Assembly: GCA_018241405.1 (NCBI GenBank)
Contig: JAFEDY010000019.1
Coordinates: 59,125 to 123,124 of the forward strand
DNA from: Pseudomonadota bacterium
GTDB lineage: Bacteria; Pseudomonadota; Gammaproteobacteria; Burkholderiales; Burkholderiaceae_C
Length of the DNA stretch: 64,000 nucleotides
Direction of reading: 5' to 3'
The position numbers and the translations under genes are program-made. Of the stretch, positions 8,586 through 17,700 are shown piece by piece. The notes below the pieces were generated by a model. It made no database searches, was not told where the DNA came from, and saw only the letters and a program-made list of their open reading frames with translations. Numbering within the stretch: the stretch's first letter is position 1; every line of letters starts with the position of its first letter.

Positions 8586-9319
8586 GTGAGACGACCCCCC
8601 AGATTGCGCTGGTCACCGGCGCCACGCGTGGCATCGGCGCGGCGATTGCGGCTGAACTGGCGGCGCGCGGTCTGCGCGTGATTGGCACGGCGACCAGCGA
8701 CGATGGCGCGGCGCGCATCGGCCAGGCGCTGGTGGCCCAGGGCGGCAAGGGCGTCAAGCTCAACGTGACCGACGGCGCCGCCGTGGACGCGCTGATCGAC
8801 TCCATCGTCAAGGAATATGGCGGCCTGCATGTGCTGGTGAACAACGCCGGCATCACGCGCGATACCCTGGCCATGCGCATGAAGGACGACGACTGGGATG
8901 CCGTGCTCGACACCAACCTCAAGGCCGTGTTCCGCGTCAGCCGCGCCGCCATTCGCCCCATGATGAAGCAGCGCTTTGGCCGCATCATCAGCATCACCAG
9001 TGTGGTCGGCGCCTCGGGCAACCCGGGTCAGGCCAACTACGCGGCGGCCAAGGCCGGCGTGGCCGGCATGACGCGCGCTCTGGCGCGCGAACTCGGCAGC
9101 CGCGGCATCACCGTGAATTGCGTGGCCCCAGGCTTCATCGCCACCGACATGACGGCCGACCTGCCCGAAGAGCAGAAGAAGGCGCTCAAATCGCAGATCG
9201 CCATGGGCGATCTGGGCCAGCCCAGCGACATCGCCCATGCGGTGGCCTACCTCGCATCGGCCGGCGCCGGCTATGTGACGGGGCAGGAATTGCACGTCAA
9301 TGGCGGCATGTACATGTAA
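8582..9319 (+). CDS. fabG: 3-oxoacyl-ACP reductase
   Basis: This 245-residue short-chain dehydrogenase reduces 3-oxoacyl-ACP with NADPH. The cofactor motif TGATRGIG is at residues 12-19, NNAG follows near residue 85, and the catalytic Ser and YxxxK (YAAAK) are in place. The ATG at 8582 overlaps the fabD stop by 4 bp and gives the standard length. The C-terminus, HVNGGMYM, is typical of FabG. Confidence 0.97.
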   Translation: MSETTPQIALVTGATRGIGAAIAAELAARGLRVIGTATSDDGAARIGQALVAQGGKGVKLNVTDGAAVDALIDSIVKEYGGLHVLVNNAGITRDTLAMRMKDDDWDAVLDTNLKAVFRVSRAAIRPMMKQRFGRIISITSVVGASGNPGQANYAAAKAGVAGMTRALARELGSRGITVNCVAPGFIATDMTADLPEEQKKALKSQIAMGDLGQPSDIAHAVAYLASAGAGYVTGQELHVNGGMYM

Positions 9320-9383
9320 TTCAAGCCAGTTAACGCCGGTCTATCCGTACGGCCGGCTGCTAGGGGACTTTGCCCGAAGCGGC

Positions 9384-9662
<279 letters not shown>

Positions 9663-9720
9663 GTCGCTGCGGCCCCGTGTCTACCGGGGCGCGGCACCCG
9701 ATCAGCAAAAGGTTTAACGC

Positions 9721-10965
9721 ATGAGCCGTCGTCGCGTTGTCGTGACCGGCCTGGGTTGCGTCAGCCCCGTGGGTAACACGGTGCAGGACGCCTGGGCCAA
9801 CATCCTCGCCGGAAAATCCGGCATCGACCTCATCACCAAGTTCGATGCGTCGAACTTTGCCTGCAAGATTGCCGGCGAGGTCAAGGGTTTTGACCTGGAG
9901 TCCTACATGAGCGCCAAGGATGCGCGCACCATGGACAGCTTCATCCACTACGGCATTGCTGCGGCCCAGGAGGCGGTGCGCGATGCGGGCCTGCCCACGG
10001 GCGAGGCGCTGGATGAGGAGCTGGCCACCCGCATCGGCTGCATCATCGGCTCCGGCATCGGCGGCCTGCCGCTGATCGAGAACACGCATGCGGAACTGAC
10101 CCACCGCGGCCCGCGCCGCATCACGCCGTTTTTCGTGCCGGCGTCCATCATCAACATGGTGGCCGGCCATGTGTCCATGCGCTTTGGCTTCAAGGGGCCG
10201 AATCTTTCGGTCGTCACGGCTTGCACCACCGGCCTGCATTGCATCGGCGAGGCCGCCCGCAAGATCGAATACGGCGATGCCGACGTGATCGTGGCAGGCG
10301 GCACCGAGTCCACTGTTTCCCCGCTGGGCGTGGGCGGCTTTGCCGCCATGCGCGCACTGTCCACGCGCAACGACGACCCGGCGACGGCCTCACGACCCTG
10401 GGACAAGGATCGTGACGGCTTCGTGCTGGGCGAAGGCGCGGGCGTACTGGTACTTGAAGAGTACGAGCACGCCAAGGCGCGCGGGGCGCGCATCTACGCC
10501 GAGATCACCGGCTACGGCATGAGTGCCGACGCCGGCCATATGACCGCCCCCAACATGGACGGCCCGCGCCGCGCCATGCAGTCCGCGCTGCGCAATGCGG
10601 GCCTGAACGCCGACCAGGTGGATTACCTGAACGCCCACGGTACCTCCACGCCGCTGGGTGACCTGAACGAAACCAATGCCATCAAGGCCGCCCTGGGTGA
10701 CCATGCGAAGAAGATGGTGGTGAGCTCGACCAAGTCCATGACCGGCCACCTGCTCGGTGGCGCCGGCGGCATCGAGAGCGTTTTCACCGTGCTGGCGCTG
10801 CACCACCAGAAGGCGCCGCCCACGATCAATATCTTCGAGCAGGATCCGGAGTGCGACCTGGATTACTGCGCCAACACCGCGCGCGACATGAAGATCAATG
10901 TCGCCGTGAAGAACAATTTCGGCTTTGGCGGCACCAACGGCACGCTGGTGTTCCAGCGCGTCTGA
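9721..10965 (+). CDS. fabF: 3-oxoacyl-ACP synthase II (KAS II)
   Basis: This 414-residue elongating condensing enzyme has the active-site Cys168 in VTACTTG, and the two catalytic histidines in [11 protein letters not shown] and SMTGHLLGG. The C-terminal [10 protein letters not shown] is conserved. It ends the fatty-acid cluster, 58 bp after acpP. The length matches FabF, not the shorter FabB. Confidence 0.97.
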   Translation: MSRRRVVVTGLGCVSPVGNTVQDAWANILAGKSGIDLITKFDASNFACKIAGEVKGFDLESYMSAKDARTMDSFIHYGIAAAQEAVRDAGLPTGEALDEELATRIGCIIGSGIGGLPLIENTHAELTHRGPRRITPFFVPASIINMVAGHVSMRFGFKGPNLSVVTACTTGLHCIGEAARKIEYGDADVIVAGGTESTVSPLGVGGFAAMRALSTRNDDPATASRPWDKDRDGFVLGEGAGVLVLEEYEHAKARGARIYAEITGYGMSADAGHMTAPNMDGPRRAMQSALRNAGLNADQVDYLNAHGTSTPLGDLNETNAIKAALGDHAKKMVVSSTKSMTGHLLGGAGGIESVFTVLALHHQKAPPTINIFEQDPECDLDYCANTARDMKINVAVKNNFGFGGTNGTLVFQRV

Positions 10966-11038
10966 GTGCCTCGCCGCAGGCGCGGCGCAAGGTCCGTACG
11001 GTTTGATGCCGCATTGGGCGTAGCCCTAACCCCGCCAC

Positions 11039-11548
11039 ATGCGCGCACCATCCTATGCCCCTGCCGTGCGCTATCCCTACGGCCGTTCTGTGCTGCCGGC
11101 GTGGGCGCTGGCCTTCGTGGCCGGCGCTGGCCTGGCATGCACGCTCGCCTGGCTGGTGCTGGGTACTGCCACTGCGCAGCTTGCGCTCAAGGCCTCGCTC
11201 GGCCTGGGCCTCTGGCTGCTGTGTACCACCTCGGCCTGGCTCGGCTGGCGCAATATGCCCAGGGGGTCTCTGGCCTGGGATGGCGGCCTGTGGTGGCTCG
11301 ATGACGGCACGCCGGTCCAGGCCAGGCCACGCGTGCATCTGGACCTGCAGTCGCAGCTGCTGCTGTCTGTGCAAACCCTGAAGGGGCGGTCTTCGTGGCT
11401 CTGGCTTGAACGGCGCAGCGACCCTGTGCAATGGGCCGCGCTGCGGCGTGCGGTATATTCGCCGGCCCATGACAAGGCGCCAGGATCGGTTGCAATCACC
11501 GACACGGCGCCCTCCCAGCCCGAAGGCGGAGCAAGCCCCAAGACATGA
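11039..11548 (+). CDS. Small membrane protein, YgfX-like, coupled to rpoE
   Basis: This 169-residue protein has two closely spaced hydrophobic segments (about residues 18-40 and 48-68) followed by a cytoplasmic domain with a WDGGLWWL segment and a LDLQSQLLL strand. The layout resembles the YgfX/Cpta family of small inner-membrane proteins, but the similarity is weak and I would not name the gene. Its stop overlaps the rpoE start (ATGA), which suggests co-translation with the sigma factor. It could therefore be an extra membrane component of the stress-response operon. The C-terminal 35 residues look disordered. Confidence 0.65.
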   Translation: MRAPSYAPAVRYPYGRSVLPAWALAFVAGAGLACTLAWLVLGTATAQLALKASLGLGLWLLCTTSAWLGWRNMPRGSLAWDGGLWWLDDGTPVQARPRVHLDLQSQLLLSVQTLKGRSSWLWLERRSDPVQWAALRRAVYSPAHDKAPGSVAITDTAPSQPEGGASPKT

Positions 11549-12180
11549 CAGCACCCACGCCCGCGCCAGCCGATTCCGCCGACAGCGACATGCGCCTGGT
11601 CGAGCGTACGGTCGCCGGCGATCAGCGGGCCTATGAATTGCTGGTCATCAAGTACCAGCGCCGCATCGAGCGCCTGGTGGGTCGCATGGTGCGCGACGTG
11701 GACCTGATACCCGACATCACGCAGGAAACCTTCCTGCGCGCCTACCGTGCGCTGCATCAGTTTCGCGGCGAGGCCCAGTTCTACACCTGGCTGTACCGCA
11801 TTGCCGTGAACACCGCCAAGAAGGCCCTGGTGGACATCAGGCGCGACCCGGTGATCTCCGAGAGCAGCCTGCGCTCAAACAGCGACGAGGAAGATGAAAC
11901 TTCCCTGCTGGACCGCGAACTAACCAGCGACGAGACCCCTGAAACCGTGCTCGCGGCCCAAGAGGTGGCCGCGGCAGTGAACGCCGCCATGGAGGCCTTG
12001 CCCGAGGACTTGCGCCAGGCCGTGACGCTCAGGGAGATCGAAGGTTTGAGTTATGAGGAAATTTCCGTGGCCATGGAATGTCCGATAGGAACCGTGCGAT
12101 CGCGGATCTTCCGGGCCCGTGAGGCCATATCGGCGAAGGTCAAGCCGCTGCTTGAGAATCAATCGGGCAAGCGGTGGTAG
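11545..12180 (+). CDS. rpoE: ECF sigma factor RpoE (sigma-24)
   Basis: This 211-residue extracytoplasmic-function sigma factor directs transcription of envelope-stress genes. Region 2 is seen in DLIPDITQETFLRAYRAL and the following FYTWLYRIAVNTAK. Region 4 is the helix-turn-helix LSYEEISVAMECPIGTVRSR near residues 170-190. It is followed by rseA, rseB and a mucD-type protease, the classic sigma-E control operon. A short acidic insertion (SDEEDET) between regions 2 and 4 is normal for this group. Confidence 0.96.
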   Translation: MTAPTPAPADSADSDMRLVERTVAGDQRAYELLVIKYQRRIERLVGRMVRDVDLIPDITQETFLRAYRALHQFRGEAQFYTWLYRIAVNTAKKALVDIRRDPVISESSLRSNSDEEDETSLLDRELTSDETPETVLAAQEVAAAVNAAMEALPEDLRQAVTLREIEGLSYEEISVAMECPIGTVRSRIFRAREAISAKVKPLLENQSGKRW

Positions 12181-12219
12181 CAACAAGGTCAAATAGTGCG
12201 CGCTATGGCAGGTGACTCC

Positions 12220-12855
12220 ATGAACGACGATGCAAAAATGCGTGAACACCTGTCGGCCCTGGCCGACGGCGAATTGCAGGGCCCAGAGTTTGCCCAGGCG
12301 CTGGCCTACGCCGCTACCGATGAGGGCGAATCAACCTGGCGGCTCTATCACCTGATTGGCGACACCTTGCGCAGCACCGAGGTCGCGCAGGTGGGCAATC
12401 CGGCACTGCTGGGGCGGTTGCGCGCGCAACTGGCGTTGGAACCGCGCCATGACGGCCTGGCCCCGCCTCAGCCGTTGACCCAGGTGGCGCCCGCGTCACA
12501 CAAGGCAGCACTCCACGGGCGCGACGCGGCGGCCAATGTCTCCATCTTTCGCTGGAAGCTCGCGGCGGGCTTTGCCTCGCTTGCCGCCGTGGCGGCCCTG
12601 GGCTGGAGCGCCTTGGGCCCGGGTGGCGGCAGCGCGCCGCAGGGGGCGCAACTGGCCGTGGTGCAACCGCCTGTCGATGCCACGGCTCCCGCGTTCGTGG
12701 CCACGGCTGGCGGGCCGCAGGGCCAGCAAATCATGATCCGTGACCCGCGCCTCGATGAACTGCTGGCTGCGCATAGGCAATTCGGCGGCGCCTCGGCGCT
12801 GCAGATGCCCGCGGGCTTCCTGCGCAATGCCACCTTCGAGGCCCCGTCGCGTTAA
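12220..12855 (+). CDS. rseA: Anti-sigma-E factor RseA/MucA
   Basis: This 211-residue single-pass membrane protein should hold RpoE at the inner membrane until regulated proteolysis. The N-terminal domain (REHLSALADGEL, then STWRLYHLIGDTLRS) is the sigma-binding domain. One membrane segment follows at about residues 116-135 (KLAAGFASLAAVAALGWSA), and the rest is periplasmic. Starts at 12196 (GTG) and 12205 (ATG) are also in frame; I chose 12220 because the family N-terminus begins there. It lies 39 bp after rpoE. Confidence 0.9.
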   Translation: MNDDAKMREHLSALADGELQGPEFAQALAYAATDEGESTWRLYHLIGDTLRSTEVAQVGNPALLGRLRAQLALEPRHDGLAPPQPLTQVAPASHKAALHGRDAAANVSIFRWKLAAGFASLAAVAALGWSALGPGGGSAPQGAQLAVVQPPVDATAPAFVATAGGPQGQQIMIRDPRLDELLAAHRQFGGASALQMPAGFLRNATFEAPSR

Positions 12856-12869
12856 GGGCAGGCGGGCGC

Positions 12870-13952
12870 ATGAGGGGGCAGGGCAGGCCGATAGCAGGGC
12901 GCCATGGCGTCACGCCACGCTGGCGGGCGCGATATGCGGTGCTTTCCATGCTCGGCTGCCTGGCCCTCTTGTCCCTGCCAGTGGCGCGCGCGCAGCAGCC
13001 GGCGACGTTGGTACTGGCGGCGGCGCAACCGGGCGAGCCGCTGGACGCGGCGGCCTGGATTGCCCGCATGCGCCAGGCTGCCATCGAGCGCAACTACAGC
13101 GGCACCTTTGTGGTGCTGGCGGCGCATGGCGGCATGTCCAGCGCGCGCGTCTGGCATGCTTGTGACGGGCAGAGCCAGATCGAACGCGTGGAGGCGCTGA
13201 GCGGCACGCCGCGCATCGTCTTTCGCCGCGATAGCGAGGTGCGCACCTTCCTGCCGCAGGAGCGCATTGTGCGCAGCGAGATGCAGCGTGCGCCGGGCAC
13301 CTTCCCGGCCTTGCCGCAGGCCAGTGGCGTGCTGCCGAAGCGGCACTATCAGGTGCAGATGGGCGGTCAGGAGCGCGTGGCCGGGCTCGACGCCGAAGTG
13401 CTGAGCTTCGTGCCGCGCGACGCCTGGCGCTATGGCCACCGTGTCTGGATCGATCGTGCGTCTGGTCTGCTCGTCAAGATGCAGACCATTGACGGCGAGG
13501 GGCGCGTGCTGGAGCAGGCGGCGTTCTCGGAGCTGACCATGGGCGTGCCCCTGGGCCTGCAATCCATGGGGCGCATGATGGACGATGTGGCCGGCTATCG
13601 GCTGGTGACCGTGGCCACGCAGCCGACCAGCGCCCAGGCCGAGGGTTGGAGCATGGCCGAGAACCTGGCCGGGTTTGCGTCCCAGGGGTGCTACAACAGG
13701 CGCAGCCTCGCACCAGCCGAACCCGCGCAACCGGTCCTTCAGTGCATATATTCCGATGGACTGGCCAGCCTGTCGGTATTCTTGGAACCCTACGACGTGC
13801 GGCGCCACCCGCTGGCGCCACAGGCGCTGCACCTGGGCGCCACACAGGTTCTGGCGCAGAAGGTCGGTGGCGAAACCTGGGTCACCGCCGTGGGCGAGGT
13901 ACCCGAGCGCACGCTGCGCCAATTCATGCAAGCCCTGCGGCACGGGCGGTGA
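12870..13952 (+). CDS. rseB: Periplasmic sigma-E regulator RseB/MucB
   Basis: This 360-residue protein binds the periplasmic domain of RseA and protects it from the protease DegS; mislocalised lipids or LPS release it. A signal peptide is visible (hydrophobic stretch at about residues 25-42, ending VARAQ). The mature part carries the MucB/RseB N-terminal fold (NYSGTFVVLAAHGG, RIVFRRDSEVRTF) and a C-terminal domain. It sits between rseA and mucD, as in Pseudomonas. The start could also be a later codon; the signal peptide begins about residue 20. Confidence 0.9.
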   Translation: MRGQGRPIAGRHGVTPRWRARYAVLSMLGCLALLSLPVARAQQPATLVLAAAQPGEPLDAAAWIARMRQAAIERNYSGTFVVLAAHGGMSSARVWHACDGQSQIERVEALSGTPRIVFRRDSEVRTFLPQERIVRSEMQRAPGTFPALPQASGVLPKRHYQVQMGGQERVAGLDAEVLSFVPRDAWRYGHRVWIDRASGLLVKMQTIDGEGRVLEQAAFSELTMGVPLGLQSMGRMMDDVAGYRLVTVATQPTSAQAEGWSMAENLAGFASQGCYNRRSLAPAEPAQPVLQCIYSDGLASLSVFLEPYDVRRHPLAPQALHLGATQVLAQKVGGETWVTAVGEVPERTLRQFMQALRHGR

Positions 13953-14035
13953 AGCGGGGAACCAATGCCGCCGCGCGGCTTCACACACTGCATTCCCGTG
14001 GACCGGCGGGCAACTATTGAGGAAGGGATGGATCG

Positions 14036-15517
14036 ATGATGCAGAGGATCGAGTGGAAACAGGGGCTGCAGTCCTGCACGTTGGCCGTGATGCTGGCGCT
14101 GGCCGGGGGCGCTGGCCTGCTGGCGGCTCCGGGCCTGGCAGCAGCGCAATCGGCTCCCGCACCGCGGGGCCTGCCCGACTTCACCGAGCTGGTGGAACAG
14201 GTGGGGCCCTCGGTCGTGAACATACGCACCGTCGAGAAGGTGGCGCCCCGACCCTCGATGAACGGCATGGATGAGGACATGCTGGAGTTCTTCAAGCGCT
14301 TCGGTCTGCCCGTGCCCAACGTGCCACGTCAGCAGGGCCCCCGGCGCCAGCAGCCCGAGGAGCAGTCGCGCGGCGTGGGCTCCGGCTTTATCCTGAGCAG
14401 TGACGGCTTTGTCATGACCAATGCCCATGTGGTCGATGGCGCCGACGAGGTCATCGTGACCCTGACCGACAAGCGCGAGTTCAAGGCCAGGATCGTCGGT
14501 GCCGACAAGCGCACCGACGTGGCCGTGGTGAAGATTGACGCCACAGGCCTGCCGGCGGTGCGCATAGGCGACGTCAGCCGCCTGAAGACCGGCGAATGGG
14601 TGATGGCCATAGGTTCGCCCTTCGGCCTGGATAACACGGTGACGGCCGGCATCGTCAGCGCCAAGCAGCGCGACACGGGCGACTACCTGCCCTTCATACA
14701 GACCGACGTGGCCATCAATCCCGGCAACTCGGGCGGTCCCTTGATCAACATGCGCGGCGAGGTGGTGGGCATCAACAGCCAGATCTACTCGCGCTCGGGC
14801 GGCTTCATGGGCATCTCGTTCGCCATTCCCATCGACGAGGCCATGCGCGTGAGCGAGCAGCTGCGCACCAGCGGGCGCGTGAGCCGCGGTCGCATCGGCG
14901 TGCAGATCGAGCCCGTATCCAAGGACGTGGCCGAGTCCATAGGCCTGGGCAAGGCGCAGGGCGCGCTCGTGCGCGGCGTCGAGTCCGGCTCGCCCGCCGA
15001 GAAGGCCGGCATCGAGGCCGGCGACATCATCACGCGCTACGACGGCAAGGCGGTCGAGAAGGTGGTTGACCTGCCGCGCCTGGTGGGCAACACCAAGCCC
15101 GGTACCAGGGCCGGCATCACGGTGTTCCGCCGCGGCGCCTCGCGGGACCTGTCGATCACCATTGCCGAGGTCGAACCCGATGAAAAGGTCGCCGCCAAGG
15201 CTCTTGATGCGAACGGCAAGGGCAAGCCCGCTACCACGGCCGCGCAGCAGCTTGGCCTGGTGGTGGCGGAGCTCACGCCCGCCCAGGCCAAGGAGCTCAA
15301 GATCAAGGGCGGCGTGCGCGTGGTGTCGGCCGACGACGCGGCCGCACGCGCCGGACTGCGTGCCGACGACGTGATCGTGGCGCTGGCCAACACCGAGGTC
15401 CGCAGTCTCAAGGACTTCGATGCCGCCCTGGCCAAGGCCGACAAGGGCAAGCCCGTGAACGTGCTGCTGCGCCGTGGCGAATGGGCGCAATACGCGCTGA
15501 TCCGCCCCGCGCGTTGA
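14036..15517 (+). CDS. mucD: DegP/MucD-type periplasmic serine protease
   Basis: This 493-residue Do-family protease and chaperone degrades misfolded envelope proteins. It has a signal peptide ending near AAAQSA, a trypsin-like domain with the triad His (TNAHVV), Asp (RTDVAVVKI) and Ser (NPGNSGGPL), and two PDZ domains (about residues 280-365 and 395-485). The position after rseB and the linker rich in Gln/Arg fit MucD. A second ATG at 14039 is equally possible. It is likely the last gene of the sigma-E operon; the next gene is 368 bp away. Confidence 0.94.
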   Translation: MMQRIEWKQGLQSCTLAVMLALAGGAGLLAAPGLAAAQSAPAPRGLPDFTELVEQVGPSVVNIRTVEKVAPRPSMNGMDEDMLEFFKRFGLPVPNVPRQQGPRRQQPEEQSRGVGSGFILSSDGFVMTNAHVVDGADEVIVTLTDKREFKARIVGADKRTDVAVVKIDATGLPAVRIGDVSRLKTGEWVMAIGSPFGLDNTVTAGIVSAKQRDTGDYLPFIQTDVAINPGNSGGPLINMRGEVVGINSQIYSRSGGFMGISFAIPIDEAMRVSEQLRTSGRVSRGRIGVQIEPVSKDVAESIGLGKAQGALVRGVESGSPAEKAGIEAGDIITRYDGKAVEKVVDLPRLVGNTKPGTRAGITVFRRGASRDLSITIAEVEPDEKVAAKALDANGKGKPATTAAQQLGLVVAELTPAQAKELKIKGGVRVVSADDAAARAGLRADDVIVALANTEVRSLKDFDAALAKADKGKPVNVLLRRGEWAQYALIRPAR

Positions 15518-15616
15518 AAATTTCTATTCGTCCATTTCGATAGAATGGCGCCCTTGATACAGAGCGATTCAATATAAACTCGCCGCCGCTGCGTCGTCGT
15601 GCGCCATTGCATGGCG

Positions 15617-15693
15617 ACATCCACAGATGTTCCACAGTTTGCGCACCTGTTGTTCAGCGGTTGCCTGTTTTTATGTGGATAATTTGTTGATAA
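15617..15693. other. Cluster of DnaA-box-like sites in the mucD-lepA gap
   Basis: The 9-mer TGTGGATAA at 15674-15682 is the exact reverse complement of the DnaA box TTATCCACA. TGTTGATAA at 15685-15693 has one mismatch, and ACATCCACA (15617-15625) and TGTTCCACA (15628-15636) have two each. They lie in the only AT-rich stretch for kilobases. No dnaA, dnaN, gidA or parAB is nearby, so an active origin is unlikely. DnaA titration or DnaA-controlled transcription is the more likely role, if any. Confidence 0.4.
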
Positions 15694-15763
15694 GTTTTTC
15701 GTTGCACCATGGCAACGACCCTGACCAACCCTTGGATGCCCTCCCCGCGGGGGGCTTTTTGCC

Positions 15764-15769
15764 TACAAT
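15764..15769 (+). promoter_or_regulatory. Candidate -10 box before a short two-hairpin transcript
   Basis: TACAAT lies about 8 bp before a pair of hairpins, the second followed by six T. No good -35 is seen at standard spacing (TTGGAT at 15732 is 26 bp away). This is weak evidence alone, but its place just before the structured region makes it plausible. Confidence 0.35.
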
Positions 15770-15775
15770 GAGGCT

Positions 15776-15841
15776 CCAACTATCGCAGTTGCCAAAGATT
15801 GTTGGTTCAGGGCGCGTCGCTTGATTGACGCGCCCTTTTTT
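15776..15841 (+). ncRNA. Candidate small RNA or lepA leader with terminator
   Basis: Transcription from the -10 box at 15764 would start near 15776 and give about 66 nt. The first hairpin has a 5-bp stem (15777-15781 with 15787-15791). The second is a perfect 9-bp stem (15810-15818 with 15827-15835, loop GCTTGATT) followed by six T, a strong Rho-independent terminator. It ends 44 bp before lepA. It could be a free small RNA, an attenuator for lepA, or just the terminator of the mucD transcript with an accidental -10. Confidence 0.35.
15810..15841 (+). terminator. Strong Rho-independent terminator upstream of lepA
   Basis: A perfect 9-bp GC-rich stem (arms 15810-15818 and 15827-15835, 8-nt loop) is followed by TTTTTT at 15836-15841. 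It separates the sigma-E operon from lepA. Confidence 0.85.
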
Positions 15842-15885
15842 CTTGCCCTGGATCCAGCCGGTCCATCATTTGTTGTATCCCGTTG

Positions 15886-17694
15886 ATGAACCACATCAGA
15901 AATTTTTCGATCATTGCGCACATCGACCACGGCAAGTCCACGCTTGCCGACCGCATCATCCAGCGCTGCGGTGGCCTGGCCGACCGCGAGATGGAGGCCC
16001 AGGTGCTCGACTCGATGGACATCGAGAAGGAGCGCGGCATCACCATCAAGGCCCAGACCGCGGCGCTCTCGTACAAGGCCCGCGACGGCCAGGTCTACAA
16101 CCTCAACCTGATCGACACACCGGGCCATGTGGACTTCTCTTATGAGGTCAGTCGCTCGCTGTCGGCCTGCGAGGGCGCGCTCTTGGTGGTGGACGCCAGC
16201 CAGGGCGTGGAGGCGCAGACCGTGGCCAACTGCTACACGGCCCTGGAGCTGGGCGTAGAAGTGCTGCCCGTGCTCAACAAGATGGATCTGCCCCAGGCCG
16301 ACCCGGACAACGCCAAGGCCGAGATTGAGGACGTGATCGGCATCGACGCCAGCGAGGCCATTGCCATCTCGGCCAAGACCGGCATGGGCATAGACGACGT
16401 GCTGGAGCAGATCGTCGCCAAGGTGCCGGCGCCGCGCGGCAAAGCCGACGCGCCGCTGCGCGCCATGATCATCGACAGCTGGTTCGACAGCTACGTCGGT
16501 GTGGTCATGCTGGTGCGCGTGGTCGATGGCGAGCTGAAGAAGGGCGAGCGCTTCAAGATGATGGCCTCGGGCGCGGCCTACGAGGCAAACCAGCTCGGCG
16601 TCTTCACCCCCGCCAATGTGCAGCGCGAGCAGCTGCGGGCCGGCGAGGTGGGCTACATCATCGCCGGCATCAAGGAGTTGAAGGCGGCCAAGGTGGGCGA
16701 CACCATCACGCTGGAAAAGAAGCTGCCCAATAACGCCGGCCCGGCGACCGAGGCGCTGCCCGGCTTCAAGGAGATCCAGCCCCAGGTGTTCGCCGGGCTC
16801 TACCCCACCGAGGCCAACCAGTACGACGCGCTGCGCGACGCGCTGGAGAAGCTGCAATTGAACGATGCCTCGCTGCACTTCGAGCCCGAGGTGAGCCAGG
16901 CGCTGGGCTTCGGTTTTCGCTGCGGCTTCCTGGGCCTCCTGCACATGGAGATCGTGCAGGAGCGCCTGGAGCGCGAGTTCGACCAGGACCTGATCACCAC
17001 CGCGCCCAGCGTGGTCTACGAGGTGGTCAAGGGCGACGGCGAGGTCATCATGGTCGAGAACCCGTCCAAGATGCCCGACCAGGGCCGCATCCAGGAAATC
17101 CGCGAACCCATCGTCACCGTGCACCTGTACATGCCGCAGGACTATGTCGGCCCGGTGATGACCCTGGCCAACCAGAAGCGCGGCGTGCAGATGAACATGC
17201 AGTACCACGGCCGCCAGGTCATGCTGACCTACGAGCTGCCGCTGGGCGAGATCGTGCTCGACTTCTTCGACAAGCTCAAATCGGTCAGTCGCGGCTACGC
17301 GTCCATGGACTACGAGTTCAAGGAGTACCGCGCCTCGGACGTGGTCAAGGTGGACATCCTGCTCAACGGCGAGAAGGTGGACGCGTTGTCCATCATCGTG
17401 CACCGCACCCAGGCGGCCTACCGCGGACGCGCCGTAGCGGCGAAGATGCGCGAGATCATCAGCCGCCAGATGTTCGACGTGGCCATCCAGGCGGCGATCG
17501 GCGCCAACATCATCGCGCGCGAGACCATCAAGGCGCTGCGTAAGAACGTGCTGGCCAAGTGCTATGGCGGCGACATCACGCGCAAGCGCAAGCTGCTGGA
17601 AAAGCAGAAGGCCGGCAAGAAGCGCATGAAGCAGATCGGCTCGGTGGAAGTGCCGCAGGAGGCGTTCCTCGCCATCCTGCAGGTGGAGGATTGA
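15886..17694 (+). CDS. lepA: Elongation factor 4 (LepA)
   Basis: This 602-residue translational GTPase acts on ribosomes in initiation and back-translocation. G1 is AHIDHGKST near the N-terminus, the switch II motif DTPGHVDF follows, then NKMDL. The C-terminus carries the LepA-specific domain ([21 protein letters not shown]). The ATG at 15886 gives the standard N-terminus [10 protein letters not shown]; a TTG one codon earlier is unlikely. It lies 6 bp before lepB, the classic lepAB pair. Confidence 0.97.
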   Translation: MNHIRNFSIIAHIDHGKSTLADRIIQRCGGLADREMEAQVLDSMDIEKERGITIKAQTAALSYKARDGQVYNLNLIDTPGHVDFSYEVSRSLSACEGALLVVDASQGVEAQTVANCYTALELGVEVLPVLNKMDLPQADPDNAKAEIEDVIGIDASEAIAISAKTGMGIDDVLEQIVAKVPAPRGKADAPLRAMIIDSWFDSYVGVVMLVRVVDGELKKGERFKMMASGAAYEANQLGVFTPANVQREQLRAGEVGYIIAGIKELKAAKVGDTITLEKKLPNNAGPATEALPGFKEIQPQVFAGLYPTEANQYDALRDALEKLQLNDASLHFEPEVSQALGFGFRCGFLGLLHMEIVQERLEREFDQDLITTAPSVVYEVVKGDGEVIMVENPSKMPDQGRIQEIREPIVTVHLYMPQDYVGPVMTLANQKRGVQMNMQYHGRQVMLTYELPLGEIVLDFFDKLKSVSRGYASMDYEFKEYRASDVVKVDILLNGEKVDALSIIVHRTQAAYRGRAVAAKMREIISRQMFDVAIQAAIGANIIARETIKALRKNVLAKCYGGDITRKRKLLEKQKAGKKRMKQIGSVEVPQEAFLAILQVED

Positions 17695-17700
17695 TTAGCG

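Noticed and set aside
7664..9295. Long open frame (543 codons) antisense to fabD and fabG
   Set aside because: It is a shadow of the strong codon bias of high-GC genes. The sense frames have full family motifs, and the antisense product is rich in His, Gly, Ala and Gln with no recognised domain.
13790..15490. Long open frame (566 codons) antisense to rseB and mucD
   Set aside because: Same cause: the sense mucD frame holds the protease triad and PDZ domains.
15617..15693. Chromosome origin oriC
   Set aside because: No dnaA, dnaN, gidA/mnmG or par genes are nearby, and only one box is perfect.
15627..15824. 65-codon frame in the mucD-lepA gap
   Set aside because: It has no good ribosome-binding site, overlaps the DnaA-box cluster and the hairpins, and resembles no known protein.
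15763..17403. Long open frame antisense to lepA
   Set aside because: The sense frame is an almost complete match to LepA; the antisense one has no domain.
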